Assembly: GCA_023438785.1 (NCBI GenBank)
Contig: JAEXQJ010000336.1
Location: forward strand, 1-59,080
Source: Pseudomonadota bacterium
Lineage (GTDB): Bacteria > Myxococcota_A > Polyangia > Fen-1088
DNA: 59,080 nt
Direction: 5' to 3'
Shown: positions 16,970 to 28,398 of the stretch, in pieces
Layout: every line of letters starts with the position of its first letter
Position numbering within the stretch: the stretch's first letter is position 1
Made by a program: the position numbers and the translations under genes
Notes under the pieces: model-generated
The model's input: the letters and a program-made list of their open reading frames with translations, nothing else
Databases searched by the model: none
What the model was told of the DNA's origin: nothing

Positions 16970-17890
16970 ATGCGCAAATGCCTGGGTCTTGCTTGCGTCG
17001 CACTCGTGCTGGCCGCTTGTGGCAGGGACAAGGTCGAGCGGGCTGCGAATACGCCGGTGGATGCGCGAGGAGCGGTGGGCGAGGACCAACGCTCGGGTGA
17101 GCCGACTCCGAACGCACCCGATACGCTCGCCCCGGCCCGCGACGCGTCTCCAGAGGTGCTCGGGCCCGACAGCGGCGCACCCGATGCGCGAGCCGCCGAT
17201 GCAGTCGAGCGAGATGCGGGCGGATCCGATCTGCGATCCGTCGACGCGGTCGGGAGCGACAGCGGCGCAGCCGACGTGCGGGGCACCGATGCGGCTGCCA
17301 TCTGTGGAGGTGAATACGTGGCTTGCGGGTGCGGGTGCTGCGGAGGCACCGGCGACACCGCTGTCCCTCGCTGCTACTACCCTGACTTGGGAGAAAGTGT
17401 GGCTTCGGTGACCGCGGCCGATCTGCAGACCAAGGCTGACCCCAAGTGCGCCATGGCAGGGTGCAGTCTCGGGATGCGCTACGTGTGCTGTCCCGCCGCC
17501 GTATCCTCACCCACGGACAGTGCGACGTATCAGGCCGAGGGGTATATCGGCGGCCTCAACCGCATCCGCATCACGAAGATGGGCAACCCCATCTGTGTAG
17601 ACCTGACCCTAACGCAACCGGGCAGCGGCGCGACGGGCGCGTTCCGCGTGGACGTGCCGGCCACGTGGGGCGTGCAGGCGGCCACGCGAGCCCGCTGCAC
17701 CGCCAGCTCTCCGCCGCCGCAAGCCATCGGTGCCTCGGGCCAGGTGAGTCTGCGCCGGCAAGGCGCAGCCTGCGTGCTGGACGTGCACGCCACGACGTTC
17801 TTCCTGGCGGCCGACGGGAGCGTGCAGACCGAGCGCCTGGACGCCGACGGCCTGGAGATCAAGGGTGCCAGCGCCGGGATGTGTCCCTGA
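16970..17890 (+). CDS. Asp-rich putative lipoprotein with a Cys-rich motif
   Basis: A 306-aa protein with a lipoprotein signal (LVLAAC, lipid Cys at 17). Residues 20-110 are a low-complexity, Asp/Ala/Ser-rich linker with repeating DSGAPDAR and DSGAADVR units, as in many myxobacterial surface lipoproteins. A Cys-dense patch (CGGEYVACGCGCCGG) and further Cys pairs follow, then a beta-rich C-terminal part. No catalytic family is recognised. It ends 16 bp from the convergent PilZ gene. Outer-membrane surface display is inferred. Confidence 0.75.
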   Translation: MRKCLGLACVALVLAACGRDKVERAANTPVDARGAVGEDQRSGEPTPNAPDTLAPARDASPEVLGPDSGAPDARAADAVERDAGGSDLRSVDAVGSDSGAADVRGTDAAAICGGEYVACGCGCCGGTGDTAVPRCYYPDLGESVASVTAADLQTKADPKCAMAGCSLGMRYVCCPAAVSSPTDSATYQAEGYIGGLNRIRITKMGNPICVDLTLTQPGSGATGAFRVDVPATWGVQAATRARCTASSPPPQAIGASGQVSLRRQGAACVLDVHATTFFLAADGSVQTERLDADGLEIKGASAGMCP

Positions 17891-17906
17891 TGGGCGGCCG
17901 AGCCCT

Positions 17907-18656
17907 TCACGGGTTCCGCAGCCGGCGCTGCAAATCGAACATCAACCCCACCAGGCGATCCTGCTCGCGAACCGACAGATCGACAAAGCGCGCGCCCACC
18001 GTGTAGCAGGTCTTCTTCGTGATGGGGATCCGTTCGATGCGCAGCACATCCGCGTCGAGCAGCACCGTGCGCCCCTCGGAGGGCGTCGCGGGGGGGCGGG
18101 ACTTCACCGGCGCCGCCTCTTCATCGCCCGAACAGACGACGCGAACACGGACGCGATCGCCGACGAGTAACGGCCGGAGCGTCCACAAACGTATGCCGCC
18201 CGCGCTGATGTCTTGCGTGAAGGCCTCGCGGTCCTCTTGCCCCACGGCCGCCTCGGTCGTCGAGGAGAGGATGCGATAGGGGGCCGGAAGACTGGTGTAG
18301 ACCCGGAAGAAATTGCGGTTCTGCGTGGTGTGGAAGACCTGCGGCGGGACGAGGACCACGCCCGGGTCGGGGTCCGTCGTGGCGTGTTTGACCAGCGCGT
18401 TGGTGCGGTGGATTCCCGTCGAATCGCAGGTCGAGAGCCGCACCTTCTGGCCGGGCATGATGGTCCTCAGCAGCTCGCCCGGGCCAGCTGCCTTCAGCAC
18501 GACCTCGGTGTCAGAGGACTCCACGACGATGAACGACAGCCGTGGGCGGGAAGAGTCCTCGTCGCCCTCGATGGTCACAAGCTGCGCAACCTGCAGGCGG
18601 CCGTACACGGCCCTTACGATAACACGTGCGGACCGTCTCCCGGTCGGGCCCGACAT
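17907..18656 (-). CDS. PilZ domain protein, probable c-di-GMP receptor
   Basis: A 249-aa protein. The N-terminal half is a YcgR-N-like beta domain (MPGQKVRLS, VFHTTQNRNFF). The C-terminal PilZ domain carries both c-di-GMP motifs, RNFFR (RxxxR) and DISAGG (DxSxxG), followed by GARFVDLSVREQDRL. Both motifs are intact, so ligand binding is likely. In gliding or flagellate bacteria such proteins couple c-di-GMP to motility or exopolysaccharide; the partner is not visible here. It is divergent from the GH3 gene, with 50 bp between the two starts. Confidence 0.88.
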   Translation of the reverse strand: MSGPTGRRSARVIVRAVYGRLQVAQLVTIEGDEDSSRPRLSFIVVESSDTEVVLKAAGPGELLRTIMPGQKVRLSTCDSTGIHRTNALVKHATTDPDPGVVLVPPQVFHTTQNRNFFRVYTSLPAPYRILSSTTEAAVGQEDREAFTQDISAGGIRLWTLRPLLVGDRVRVRVVCSGDEEAAPVKSRPPATPSEGRTVLLDADVLRIERIPITKKTCYTVGARFVDLSVREQDRLVGLMFDLQRRLRNP

Positions 18657-18706
18657 GTCGCGAAAACAAGACCCCGCGCGCCAGAGACCCTATTCTCCCG
18701 ACCAGC

Positions 18707-21250
18707 ATGCCTGCATCTTCGAGGATTCGGACCCTGGCGGCGCTCGGCATTGGCTGGGCCATCGCCCTGAGTGGTTGTGCATCGAACACGGCCGTGGACA
18801 GACCCGCGACGCCCAAGACCGAGCCGTGTCCCGCGGCGCCGGCGTGCCGGCTCGTCACGCCCGCGGAGCAGCAGGTCGAGGGCTGGCTGGCAGCCATGAC
18901 CGAGGCCGAGAAAATCGCGCTGGTCGCGGGGACGGGCTTCGACACGGTCGGCGTGCCTCGCCTGCACATCCCCGCCTTGCGGATGACCGACGGGCCCATG
19001 GGGGTTCGTCAGCCTCCATCCACGCTGTTCGCCGCGGGCGTCCTGCTGGCGGCGACTTTCGACCCCGCCCTGGCGGAGCGCGTGGGGGCTGCCATCGCGC
19101 GCGAGACCAAGGGCCACGGAAAAAACGTCATCCTGGGGCCCGCGGTGAACATCACGCGCACGGCGCTCAACGGGCGCAACTTCGAGTACTTCGGTGAGGA
19201 TCCGGAATTAGCCGCGCGCATGGCCGTGGCTTATGTGCGGGGCGTGCAGTCCCAGGGCGTTATGGCCACCGTGAAGCACTTCGCGGCCAACAACCAAGAG
19301 ACGGAGCGTCTCACCATCAGCGCCGAGCTCGATGCGCGCACGCTGCACGAGATCTACCTGCCCGCCTTCGAGGCCGCCGTGCGTGAGGCGTCGGTTTGGG
19401 CGGTCATGTGCGCGTACAACCGGCTCAATGGCGTGTACGCGTGCGAGAACCCGGATCTGCTGAATGCGGTTTTGCGCCGTGACTGGGGCTTTGGCGGCCT
19501 GGTGATGTCGGACTGGGGCGCGACCCACAGCACGGCGCCCGCCATGCAGGCGGGGCTGGACCTGGAGATGCCGAGGGCGGAGTTCTTCAGCGCGACGGCG
19601 ATCCAAGAAGCCGTTGCGGCCAAGAGGCTCGACAGGGGCGTGCTCGACCAGATGGTCCGCCGCCAGTTGCGGGCCATTGTCGCGCTTCGCCTCGATGAGG
19701 ACGCCAGCCCGCACCCCGAGGCCGTGGACACGCTCGAACACCGGGCCCTCAATCGCGAAGTGGCGCGGGCGGGTTACGTGTTGCTCAAGAACGACGGCAG
19801 TCTCCTTCCCCTCGATCGCAACAAGCTGCGGCGAATCGCGGTGGTGGGGCCGCGTGGCGATGCCATCGACCACGGGGGTGGCAGCGCGGAGGTCAGCGCG
19901 ACACGCAAGGTGACGCTCGTTCAGGGCCTGCGTCAGGCGCTGGGCGAGAAGGTGCGCATCGATTTCGTGCCCGGCGAAAGCACGCCCGAACGTTTCGAGC
20001 CCATCCCGGCCGCCGTCCTCAGCTCGGGGGGCAAAAAAGGCCTGCGGGGTGAATACTTCGCCAACAAGACTTTCAGCGGCCAGCCGACCCTGGTGCGCGT
20101 GGATCCGGTGGTCGACTTCCACTACGACCTAGCGGCACCGGCGCCCGGGCTGCCGAGCGACAACTTCAGCATCCGCTGGACCGGCAAGCTCACGCCGCGG
20201 AAATCGGGACGGTACGCGCTCGGGGTGCGTTCGGATGACGGGGCTCGCCTCTACGTCGACGAGCGACGGGTGCTGGACAATTGGGGCGACCATGCCCCGA
20301 CGCTGAAGGTGGGCGAGTTGGACCTGGTGGCGGGCAAGGCGTACGACGTTCGTCTGGAATACTTCGAGAGCGGCCTGGGCGCCTCGGTCGAATTGCTTTG
20401 GCAGCAGGTCGACAAAGAGCCTCTGCGCCACGTGGTCGAGGTCGCGCGAACGGCGGATGTGGTCATCGCGGCCGTGGGCGACGGCGCGGACGACGAGACC
20501 GAGGGCCAGGATCGCAAATCCCTCAGTCTTCCCGGGCACCAGAACGAGATCGTGCAAGCCGCCCTGTCCGCCAATCCGCGCGTCGTGGTGGTGACGACCG
20601 CGGGCGCGGCCGTGGCCATGCCTTGGCTCGGCAAGACGCCCGCCGTCCTGCACGCGTGGTTCCCGGGGCAGGAAGCCGGCCTCGCCCTGGCAGACGTCCT
20701 GCTCGGCGCGGTGAGCCCCTCGGCCAAGCTGCCGGTGAGCTTCCCGAGGCGCTTCGAAGACGAGCCCGCCTTTGGCCATTTCCCCGGCTCGGGGGGCAAG
20801 GTCCTCTACGAAGAAGGGCTCCTCGTCGGCTACCGCTGGTACGACACACGCAAGGTCGAGCCCCTGTTCCCGTTCGGTCACGGCCTGTCGTACACCACCT
20901 TCGCCTACAGCGAGCTGACCGGGTCTGCCTGGGAAGGCGAGCGGGGAGCGACCGTGCGACTGAAGGTGAAGAACACCGGCGCGCGGCGTGGGGCGGAGAT
21001 CGTGCAGATCTACGTGCATGCGAACGCGCCCCAGCCGGTGCGACCCGAACAAGAGCTGAAGGCCTTCGCCAAGGTGGACCTCGCCCCAGGCGAAGAACGA
21101 GCCGTCACCCTCGCCCTGCCGCCGCGCGCGTTTTCAACCTTTCACCCCAAACAGGGCTGGCGCGTCGAGCCCGGCCCGTATGAAGTCCGCGTGGGCAGCT
21201 CGTCGCGCGACATTCGGCTCCGCACCTCGATCGTCGTGCCGGCCCCGTAG
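18707..21250 (+). CDS. secreted GH3 beta-glucosidase with inserted PA14 domain
   Basis: An 847-aa lipoprotein-type enzyme (signal ending LSGC). The N-terminal GH3 barrel contains KHFAANN and the nucleophile D269 in VMSDWGA. The alpha/beta sandwich domain is split by a PA14 carbohydrate-binding insert at about residues 440-565 (GLRGEYFANKTF to VELLWQQ). A fibronectin-like domain closes the protein. This order is seen in beta-glucosidases acting on plant or fungal oligosaccharides. ATG at 18707 is chosen because it starts the signal peptide; the longer frame would run into the divergent PilZ gene. Beta-xylosidase is an alternative specificity. Confidence 0.92.
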   Translation: MPASSRIRTLAALGIGWAIALSGCASNTAVDRPATPKTEPCPAAPACRLVTPAEQQVEGWLAAMTEAEKIALVAGTGFDTVGVPRLHIPALRMTDGPMGVRQPPSTLFAAGVLLAATFDPALAERVGAAIARETKGHGKNVILGPAVNITRTALNGRNFEYFGEDPELAARMAVAYVRGVQSQGVMATVKHFAANNQETERLTISAELDARTLHEIYLPAFEAAVREASVWAVMCAYNRLNGVYACENPDLLNAVLRRDWGFGGLVMSDWGATHSTAPAMQAGLDLEMPRAEFFSATAIQEAVAAKRLDRGVLDQMVRRQLRAIVALRLDEDASPHPEAVDTLEHRALNREVARAGYVLLKNDGSLLPLDRNKLRRIAVVGPRGDAIDHGGGSAEVSATRKVTLVQGLRQALGEKVRIDFVPGESTPERFEPIPAAVLSSGGKKGLRGEYFANKTFSGQPTLVRVDPVVDFHYDLAAPAPGLPSDNFSIRWTGKLTPRKSGRYALGVRSDDGARLYVDERRVLDNWGDHAPTLKVGELDLVAGKAYDVRLEYFESGLGASVELLWQQVDKEPLRHVVEVARTADVVIAAVGDGADDETEGQDRKSLSLPGHQNEIVQAALSANPRVVVVTTAGAAVAMPWLGKTPAVLHAWFPGQEAGLALADVLLGAVSPSAKLPVSFPRRFEDEPAFGHFPGSGGKVLYEEGLLVGYRWYDTRKVEPLFPFGHGLSYTTFAYSELTGSAWEGERGATVRLKVKNTGARRGAEIVQIYVHANAPQPVRPEQELKAFAKVDLAPGEERAVTLALPPRAFSTFHPKQGWRVEPGPYEVRVGSSSRDIRLRTSIVVPAP

Positions 21251-21301
21251 TCGAGACATCCCGAGGTCGTTCCGATCGCCCGCGCCCGTGGCAGGCCAGA
21301 T

Positions 21302-22246
21302 TCAGGGCGCGGCTGTGCGTACGGTGATGCGTTCGCCTTCGATCTCGAGCACCTGGGGCGGGCGGCCGGGCCGGTGTTGGCTCAAGCCCACGTCGATACG
21401 GTACAGGCGCCCCGCGCAGGCCGGGGCGATCCCCTCGTCCTGCGCCGTGTGCCCCACCACGAGGCGCCGTGCGTGCAGCCCAGCGAGGATGCGCTCCAAG
21501 CGGGCGCAGGCCGCGGCAGAGGGCTCGTCCTCGCCGAACTGGCGCATCCAAAGGGGGCCGTCCTGCGCCTGGGCCTCGGGCGGTGGCGATGCGCTTTCGC
21601 CGCGCATCCAGCGGCTCACGCCGTTGTTCAACCGGGCCACGCCCTCGGCATCGCCCGACGAGAGCCCGGCGTGGGCGAACACGGTATCGCCCACCACGAG
21701 CACGCAGGGGTGGGCCGCCAGTCGGCGCGCATAGGTCCCGCCGGGCAGGAAGGCCGCCAGCCGACCGCGCACCCGGGGTGGCACGGCCCCGAGCGCCATC
21801 GCCTGTCGGGTGGGCACCACGTCGGCGAAGGCCGCCAGACTGGTCTCGGACGCGTAGCGGAGATCGCCGGCCACATTCATCAGCTCGTGATTGCCGTTGA
21901 GCCAGTGCAAGGACCCGCCCGCTCGCTCCGCCTCGGCCGCGAGTTGCTCGAACCAGTCGAGTACCCGTCGATCGTCGTCACCCCGATCGATGAGATCCCC
22001 GACCTGCACCACCACCAGCCCCGCGCCGCGCCAGTGCCCGTCATCGCCGCTCGCTCCCGCCAGGCGCAGGGCCGCCCGCGCGGCCGCCAGATCGCCGTGT
22101 ACATCGCCGATGGCCACCAGTCGCGCCGGCGCGGCCAAACGGAAGGCTGAATCCTGCGTCGCCTGCGCAGGCCCCGGCGCCGGCGTCCTCCGTTGGCAGG
22201 CGAGGAGCCACAGGCACGCGAGCACAAGGCAACCCCGTCGAGTCAC
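21302..22246 (-). CDS. calcineurin-like metallophosphatase, lipoprotein
   Basis: A 314-aa protein with a GTG start and a lipoprotein signal (WLLAC). The dimetal phosphatase motifs occur in order: GDVHGD, GDLIDRGDDD, GNHELM, HAGLS and GHT. The spacing resembles the Shewanella-like PPP phosphatase group. Location would be the periplasm or outer membrane. It follows the radical SAM gene by 49 bp on the same strand and may share its transcript. The substrate is unknown. Confidence 0.88.
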   Translation of the reverse strand: MTRRGCLVLACLWLLACQRRTPAPGPAQATQDSAFRLAAPARLVAIGDVHGDLAAARAALRLAGASGDDGHWRGAGLVVVQVGDLIDRGDDDRRVLDWFEQLAAEAERAGGSLHWLNGNHELMNVAGDLRYASETSLAAFADVVPTRQAMALGAVPPRVRGRLAAFLPGGTYARRLAAHPCVLVVGDTVFAHAGLSSGDAEGVARLNNGVSRWMRGESASPPPEAQAQDGPLWMRQFGEDEPSAAACARLERILAGLHARRLVVGHTAQDEGIAPACAGRLYRIDVGLSQHRPGRPPQVLEIEGERITVRTAAP

Positions 22247-22295
22247 CCGCCGGACCTACCACAAGCGCCGCGCCCCTGTCGGGAGCCGCGGCGAA

Positions 22296-23261
22296 TCACA
22301 GGGGGCGTGCCTTGTGCTTGGTGTAGGGCCGATAGCGCATGTGGTACCAGGCGTAGGCCAACCCGAACTGTATGCGCCGCGGCCAGGAAAGCCCGTCGAA
22401 CCCGGGCCAGAACAGATTGCAGGTGTCGCAAGGACGGATGGTGCGACGCTTGCCCGTCCGATGTGCCTTGCGGTAGGCACGCGCCCGCTTGCTGTTGAAG
22501 ACGTCGAGGACGGAATCCTTGGTGACGTCGCCCCAGGCGAATTCGCCCTGGGTATCCATGCAGCACAGGGTGACAATCCCGCTGGCGAGCACGTCGAGTC
22601 GGCTCAGGTGTTCACACGGGAAGATGGGCACGGGCAAAGGGCTGCGCACGTCGCCCAGGTAGTTGAACAGGCCGACGATCATGCAGTTGACGTTCTTCTC
22701 GCGGCAGTACGCAGCAAAGCGCGTTTCGTCTTCGGCCGTGGTCTTGTCGGTGCGGGTCATGCGCACCGTGATCTCGCGCGCCAGCCGCTTGCGGCGCTGC
22801 GGATCCACCGCGTACTCGATGTTGCCCAGGGTTCGCTCTAGGCGCAGCCCCATGACCGCCTTGTACTGCTCCGGGTCGAGCGTGTTGAGGCTGACGAAGA
22901 GGTGATCGATGCCGAGATCGAGCAGCTCGTCTATGCGCTCGGGGGTGAGGGCGTAACCGTTCGTGTAAAGGCGCAGCTTGGTCCGCGGGAGCTTCTGCCG
23001 GATGTACTGCAGACGCGGGACGATCTGCGGATCCATGAACGGTTCGCCGTTCAGGAACGGCTCGATGGCCTCGAGCTCGAACTGGGCGCAATCGTCGACG
23101 ATCTTGCGAAACGTCTCATCGGACATGACGCGACGGTCACGGTTTAAGACGCTGTTGGGGCAGAAGGAGCACTTGGCGTTGCACGCATTGGTGGTCTCGA
23201 TGGCGACCAAACGGGGAATTTCACGCGCCGCAGGGGCGAGCTGGGGGGGCTGGGTGCTCAC
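22296..23261 (-). CDS. radical SAM/SPASM domain protein
   Basis: A 321-aa protein with a GTG start. The radical SAM [4Fe-4S] motif CxxxCxxC is at C27, C31 and C34 (CNAKCSFC). Further Cys in FPCEHL, TLCCMD and CDTC form a SPASM-type auxiliary cluster site. Such enzymes modify peptides or small molecules. No precursor peptide or partner gene was found nearby, so the substrate cannot be inferred. The metallophosphatase gene lies downstream on the same strand. Confidence 0.88.
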   Translation of the reverse strand: MSTQPPQLAPAAREIPRLVAIETTNACNAKCSFCPNSVLNRDRRVMSDETFRKIVDDCAQFELEAIEPFLNGEPFMDPQIVPRLQYIRQKLPRTKLRLYTNGYALTPERIDELLDLGIDHLFVSLNTLDPEQYKAVMGLRLERTLGNIEYAVDPQRRKRLAREITVRMTRTDKTTAEDETRFAAYCREKNVNCMIVGLFNYLGDVRSPLPVPIFPCEHLSRLDVLASGIVTLCCMDTQGEFAWGDVTKDSVLDVFNSKRARAYRKAHRTGKRRTIRPCDTCNLFWPGFDGLSWPRRIQFGLAYAWYHMRYRPYTKHKARPL

Positions 23262-23547
23262 AGAAGCCTCGCTGAAGGTGGGACATGCCTAGAGCATCGC
23301 CGCGTATCCCGCAAGCAGAGAGTCCCCAAAGTGCCCTCCGCTGCAGCGATTCCGGGGCGCACGAGAGTGTCCCAGGATTCCTCTGTGACCTGGTGCGTTG
23401 CTTCGGCCGGCTAGAGGGCCAGGCTCCATCCTCGCGCGGTGCTTCGCTCCTGCCGTGACGCAGGCCTCGCAGAAGGCGGTCTTGTCAGGCTTGGCGCGCA
23501 AGTGGCGAAGCGGAAGAATGGCTGAAGACGTCCGATTGGGGGAACCC

Positions 23548-24846
23548 GTGAAGAAGTACAGATGGCCAGGCCTCCTCGCTCTCGCTCTTTGCCATGTGGG
23601 CTGTGGACAGGACAGCGGTGCCGGCGGCAGCGACGGCTCGGCGGCCGGCGCGCAGGCGGGCCGCGGTGACGCGGACGCGGCAGGTGCAGGCGGGTATGGC
23701 CCCGGCGGAGCAGGGGGCGCCCCGGGTTCGGACGGCTCGGCTGGCAGCAGCACGGGAAGCGGAGGAACTCACGCTACCGTCGATGGCGGGTCCTCCTCTG
23801 ACCTTTGGTCGATGGGCTACTACGCGAGCTGGGCGTCTGACCAGTATCCGATCTCTGAGATCGAATGGTCCGGACTGACCCATGTTGCGCTGGCCTTCTA
23901 TCTGCCCCAGTCGAACGGCTCGCTCGTCTTGTCCGGCGGCAACGCCAAACTGGCCACCGAGCTCATCGCGGCCGCGCACGCGAACGGAGTCAAGGCCATC
24001 GCCTCCATCGGCGGCGCCGATTCGCAATCGAGTTTCCAGAAGGCGACCGCGAGCGGGACAGTGGCGAAGCTCGCCACCAGTCTCATCGCGTTGCTCGAGA
24101 CGACCGGCTACGACGGCATCGACATCGACTGGGAACCGATGGACAAGGCCGACGAGCCCGCTGTGATCGATATCGCCAACCGCATCCGCAAGGCGGTCCC
24201 GTCGGCCCTGCTCACCCTCCCGATTGCCGCCATCAACGTGAATCTGGGCGCCGACCTGTCGGGCTTCCCGGCCCTCGCGGCCGCCTACGACCAGCTCAAC
24301 GTGATGTCGTACGGGCAGGCGGGGGCCTGGTCCGGGTGGAAGAGCTGGCATTCGAGCGCGCTCTATCACACGGACTCGGCCACCCCCACGTCGATTGACT
24401 CGACGGTCAAGCTGTACCTGGCGGCAAAGGTGCCGGCCGCCAAGCTGGGCATCGGCATTGGCTTTTACGGGCTGTGCTACTCGTCCCCGGTCACGCGTCC
24501 CGCTCAGTCCCTCGATGGCGCAACGGTGGTCGCCGGTGACGGAGAGATTTCCTACGCCAAGATCATGACCAGCTACTTCAGCGCCGGCGCGCGGAACTGG
24601 GACGACCTGGCGCGGGTACCTTACTTGTCCTTTGCCTCGGCGCGCGCACCGGACGGTTGCACGTACATCTCGTACGATGACGAACAATCCATCGCCGAGA
24701 AGGCGGCCTACGTGAAAGCCCAAGGCTTGGGCGGCGTCATCCAGTGGGAGATCAACGAGGGCTACCTGGCCAGCGCGCCCGCCGGGCAGCGCAGTCCCCT
24801 CCTCAAGGCGATCGGGGACGCGGTTCTGCACGATCAGCCGCGCTGA
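23548..24846 (+). CDS. secreted GH18 chitinase-like glycosidase
   Basis: A 432-aa protein. GTG at 23548 is chosen because GGGGGAA lies just upstream and the frame then starts with a signal peptide (KKYRWPGLLALAL) ending in a Cys (HVGC, an imperfect lipobox). A Gly/Ala/Ser-rich linker covers residues 25-90. The GH18 barrel follows with SIGG and the catalytic DxxDxDxE motif in YDGIDIDWE (E196). C-terminal strand text GGVIQWEIN is typical. It would cleave chitin or related beta-1,4 N-acetylglucosamine polymers outside the cell. No carbohydrate-binding module is present. Confidence 0.9.
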   Translation: MKKYRWPGLLALALCHVGCGQDSGAGGSDGSAAGAQAGRGDADAAGAGGYGPGGAGGAPGSDGSAGSSTGSGGTHATVDGGSSSDLWSMGYYASWASDQYPISEIEWSGLTHVALAFYLPQSNGSLVLSGGNAKLATELIAAAHANGVKAIASIGGADSQSSFQKATASGTVAKLATSLIALLETTGYDGIDIDWEPMDKADEPAVIDIANRIRKAVPSALLTLPIAAINVNLGADLSGFPALAAAYDQLNVMSYGQAGAWSGWKSWHSSALYHTDSATPTSIDSTVKLYLAAKVPAAKLGIGIGFYGLCYSSPVTRPAQSLDGATVVAGDGEISYAKIMTSYFSAGARNWDDLARVPYLSFASARAPDGCTYISYDDEQSIAEKAAYVKAQGLGGVIQWEINEGYLASAPAGQRSPLLKAIGDAVLHDQPR

Positions 24847-24894
24847 ACCCGCGGCGCCGGGGCATCCGAGGTCGGGCGGAACCCACGAATCAAA

Positions 24895-24926
24895 GGGGCG
24901 GAGGAGACCTCGGTTCTCTCCGCCCC
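24895..24926 (-). terminator. stem-loop terminator after lon
   Basis: GGGGCGGAG (24895-24903) and CTCCGCCCC (24918-24926) form a perfect 9-bp stem with a 14-base loop. Read on the minus strand, the stem is followed by TTTGATT, a short T-rich tail, 23 bp past the lon stop. It may also act on the converging chitinase transcript. Confidence 0.6.
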
Positions 24927-24948
24927 CGTGCGGCCTCGCGCTTGAGCG

Positions 24949-27321
<2,373 letters not shown>

Positions 27322-27433
27322 GGTCGTTTTCCAAAGGTAGGCGGGCTGCCGTGCAACCGCAAGCCCGGTTGGGTCGAATTTTCGTCGCTGTGTTTCGCTG
27401 CGGTTTCAGGGGCTTGCGCCATACGGGCGGGCA

Positions 27434-28384
27434 TCAGAACGACCTCGGAGAGGGGGGGCGGGTTCGGCGCTCGAGTTCTTCGACCAGGCGTCGCGTTTCA
27501 CCATCCGCCTGTCCAATCCTCGGTACGGCAACCTCGATTCGGCAGAACTGGTCGCCGCGGCTGCCGTCCGCGCGTTTGATGCCTTTTCCACGCAGGCGCA
27601 TGCGCGCGCCACTGGATGTACCGGGCGGCACCGTCAACTTGACCGTGCCGTCCACGGTGGGCACGTCCACCTGGGTGCCCAGACAGGCTTCACCGACGGT
27701 GAGCGGCAGGGTCAATTCCACGTCGTCGCCCGAGCGCCGCAGGTGCGGATCGGGGTGAACCACGACGTCCAGGTAGAGATCGCCGGGGCGTCCGCCCTTG
27801 GGTGCGGGCCCGCCTTGGCCAGGGACACGCAGTTGGGCGCCGGTTTGCGCACCGGGTGGGACATTGACCTCTACGGACGCACCGCTGCCTGAGCGTAAGG
27901 TGCGGCGGGTGCCAAGGGCGGCCTCGCGGAAGCTGACCTCCAGGTTGCCGCTCATGTCGGCGCCGCGGACCGACCCGCGGGCCCGCCCGCCGAAGCCCGA
28001 CCGCCCGCCGAAGCCGCGTCCGGCACCGCCGTGGCCCCCGAAAAGGCTGGCGAAGATGTCGCCAATGTCGCCCATCCCGCCCACGTGCACGTTGCCGTTG
28101 CCGAATCCGCCCCCGAAGGTTTGGGCGAAGGACTCGGCATCGAAGCCCTGGGGCATGCCATCGGCGCCCACGGGCGCCGAGCGCAGTCGGTCGTACTCGC
28201 GTCGCTTCTTGTCGTCGGAGAGGACCGCGTACGCCTCGTTGATCTCCTTGAAGCGTTCGGTCTTCTTCTTGTCCCCACCCGTGGCGTCCGGGTGGTACTG
28301 CTTGGCCAGCTTGCGGTACGCCTTCTTGATGGTGTCCGCGTCGGTGTTTTCGTCGACGCCCAAGGTTTTGTAGAGGTCCTTCAT
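27434..28384 (-). CDS. DnaJ/CbpA-type J-domain co-chaperone
   Basis: A 316-aa J protein: N-terminal J domain with HPD (QYHPDATGG), a long Gly/Phe-rich region (residues 90-145), and two C-terminal substrate-binding domains (VNVPPGAQTG, LTLPLTVGEA, LTVPPGTSSG). The CxxCxGxG zinc fingers of DnaJ proper are absent, so it belongs with CbpA (type II). It starts 14 bp after clpB ends and should work with DnaK and ClpB in disaggregation. Confidence 0.92.
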   Translation of the reverse strand: MKDLYKTLGVDENTDADTIKKAYRKLAKQYHPDATGGDKKKTERFKEINEAYAVLSDDKKRREYDRLRSAPVGADGMPQGFDAESFAQTFGGGFGNGNVHVGGMGDIGDIFASLFGGHGGAGRGFGGRSGFGGRARGSVRGADMSGNLEVSFREAALGTRRTLRSGSGASVEVNVPPGAQTGAQLRVPGQGGPAPKGGRPGDLYLDVVVHPDPHLRRSGDDVELTLPLTVGEACLGTQVDVPTVDGTVKLTVPPGTSSGARMRLRGKGIKRADGSRGDQFCRIEVAVPRIGQADGETRRLVEELERRTRPPSPRSF

Positions 28385-28398
28385 TCGGCTCCTGGTGC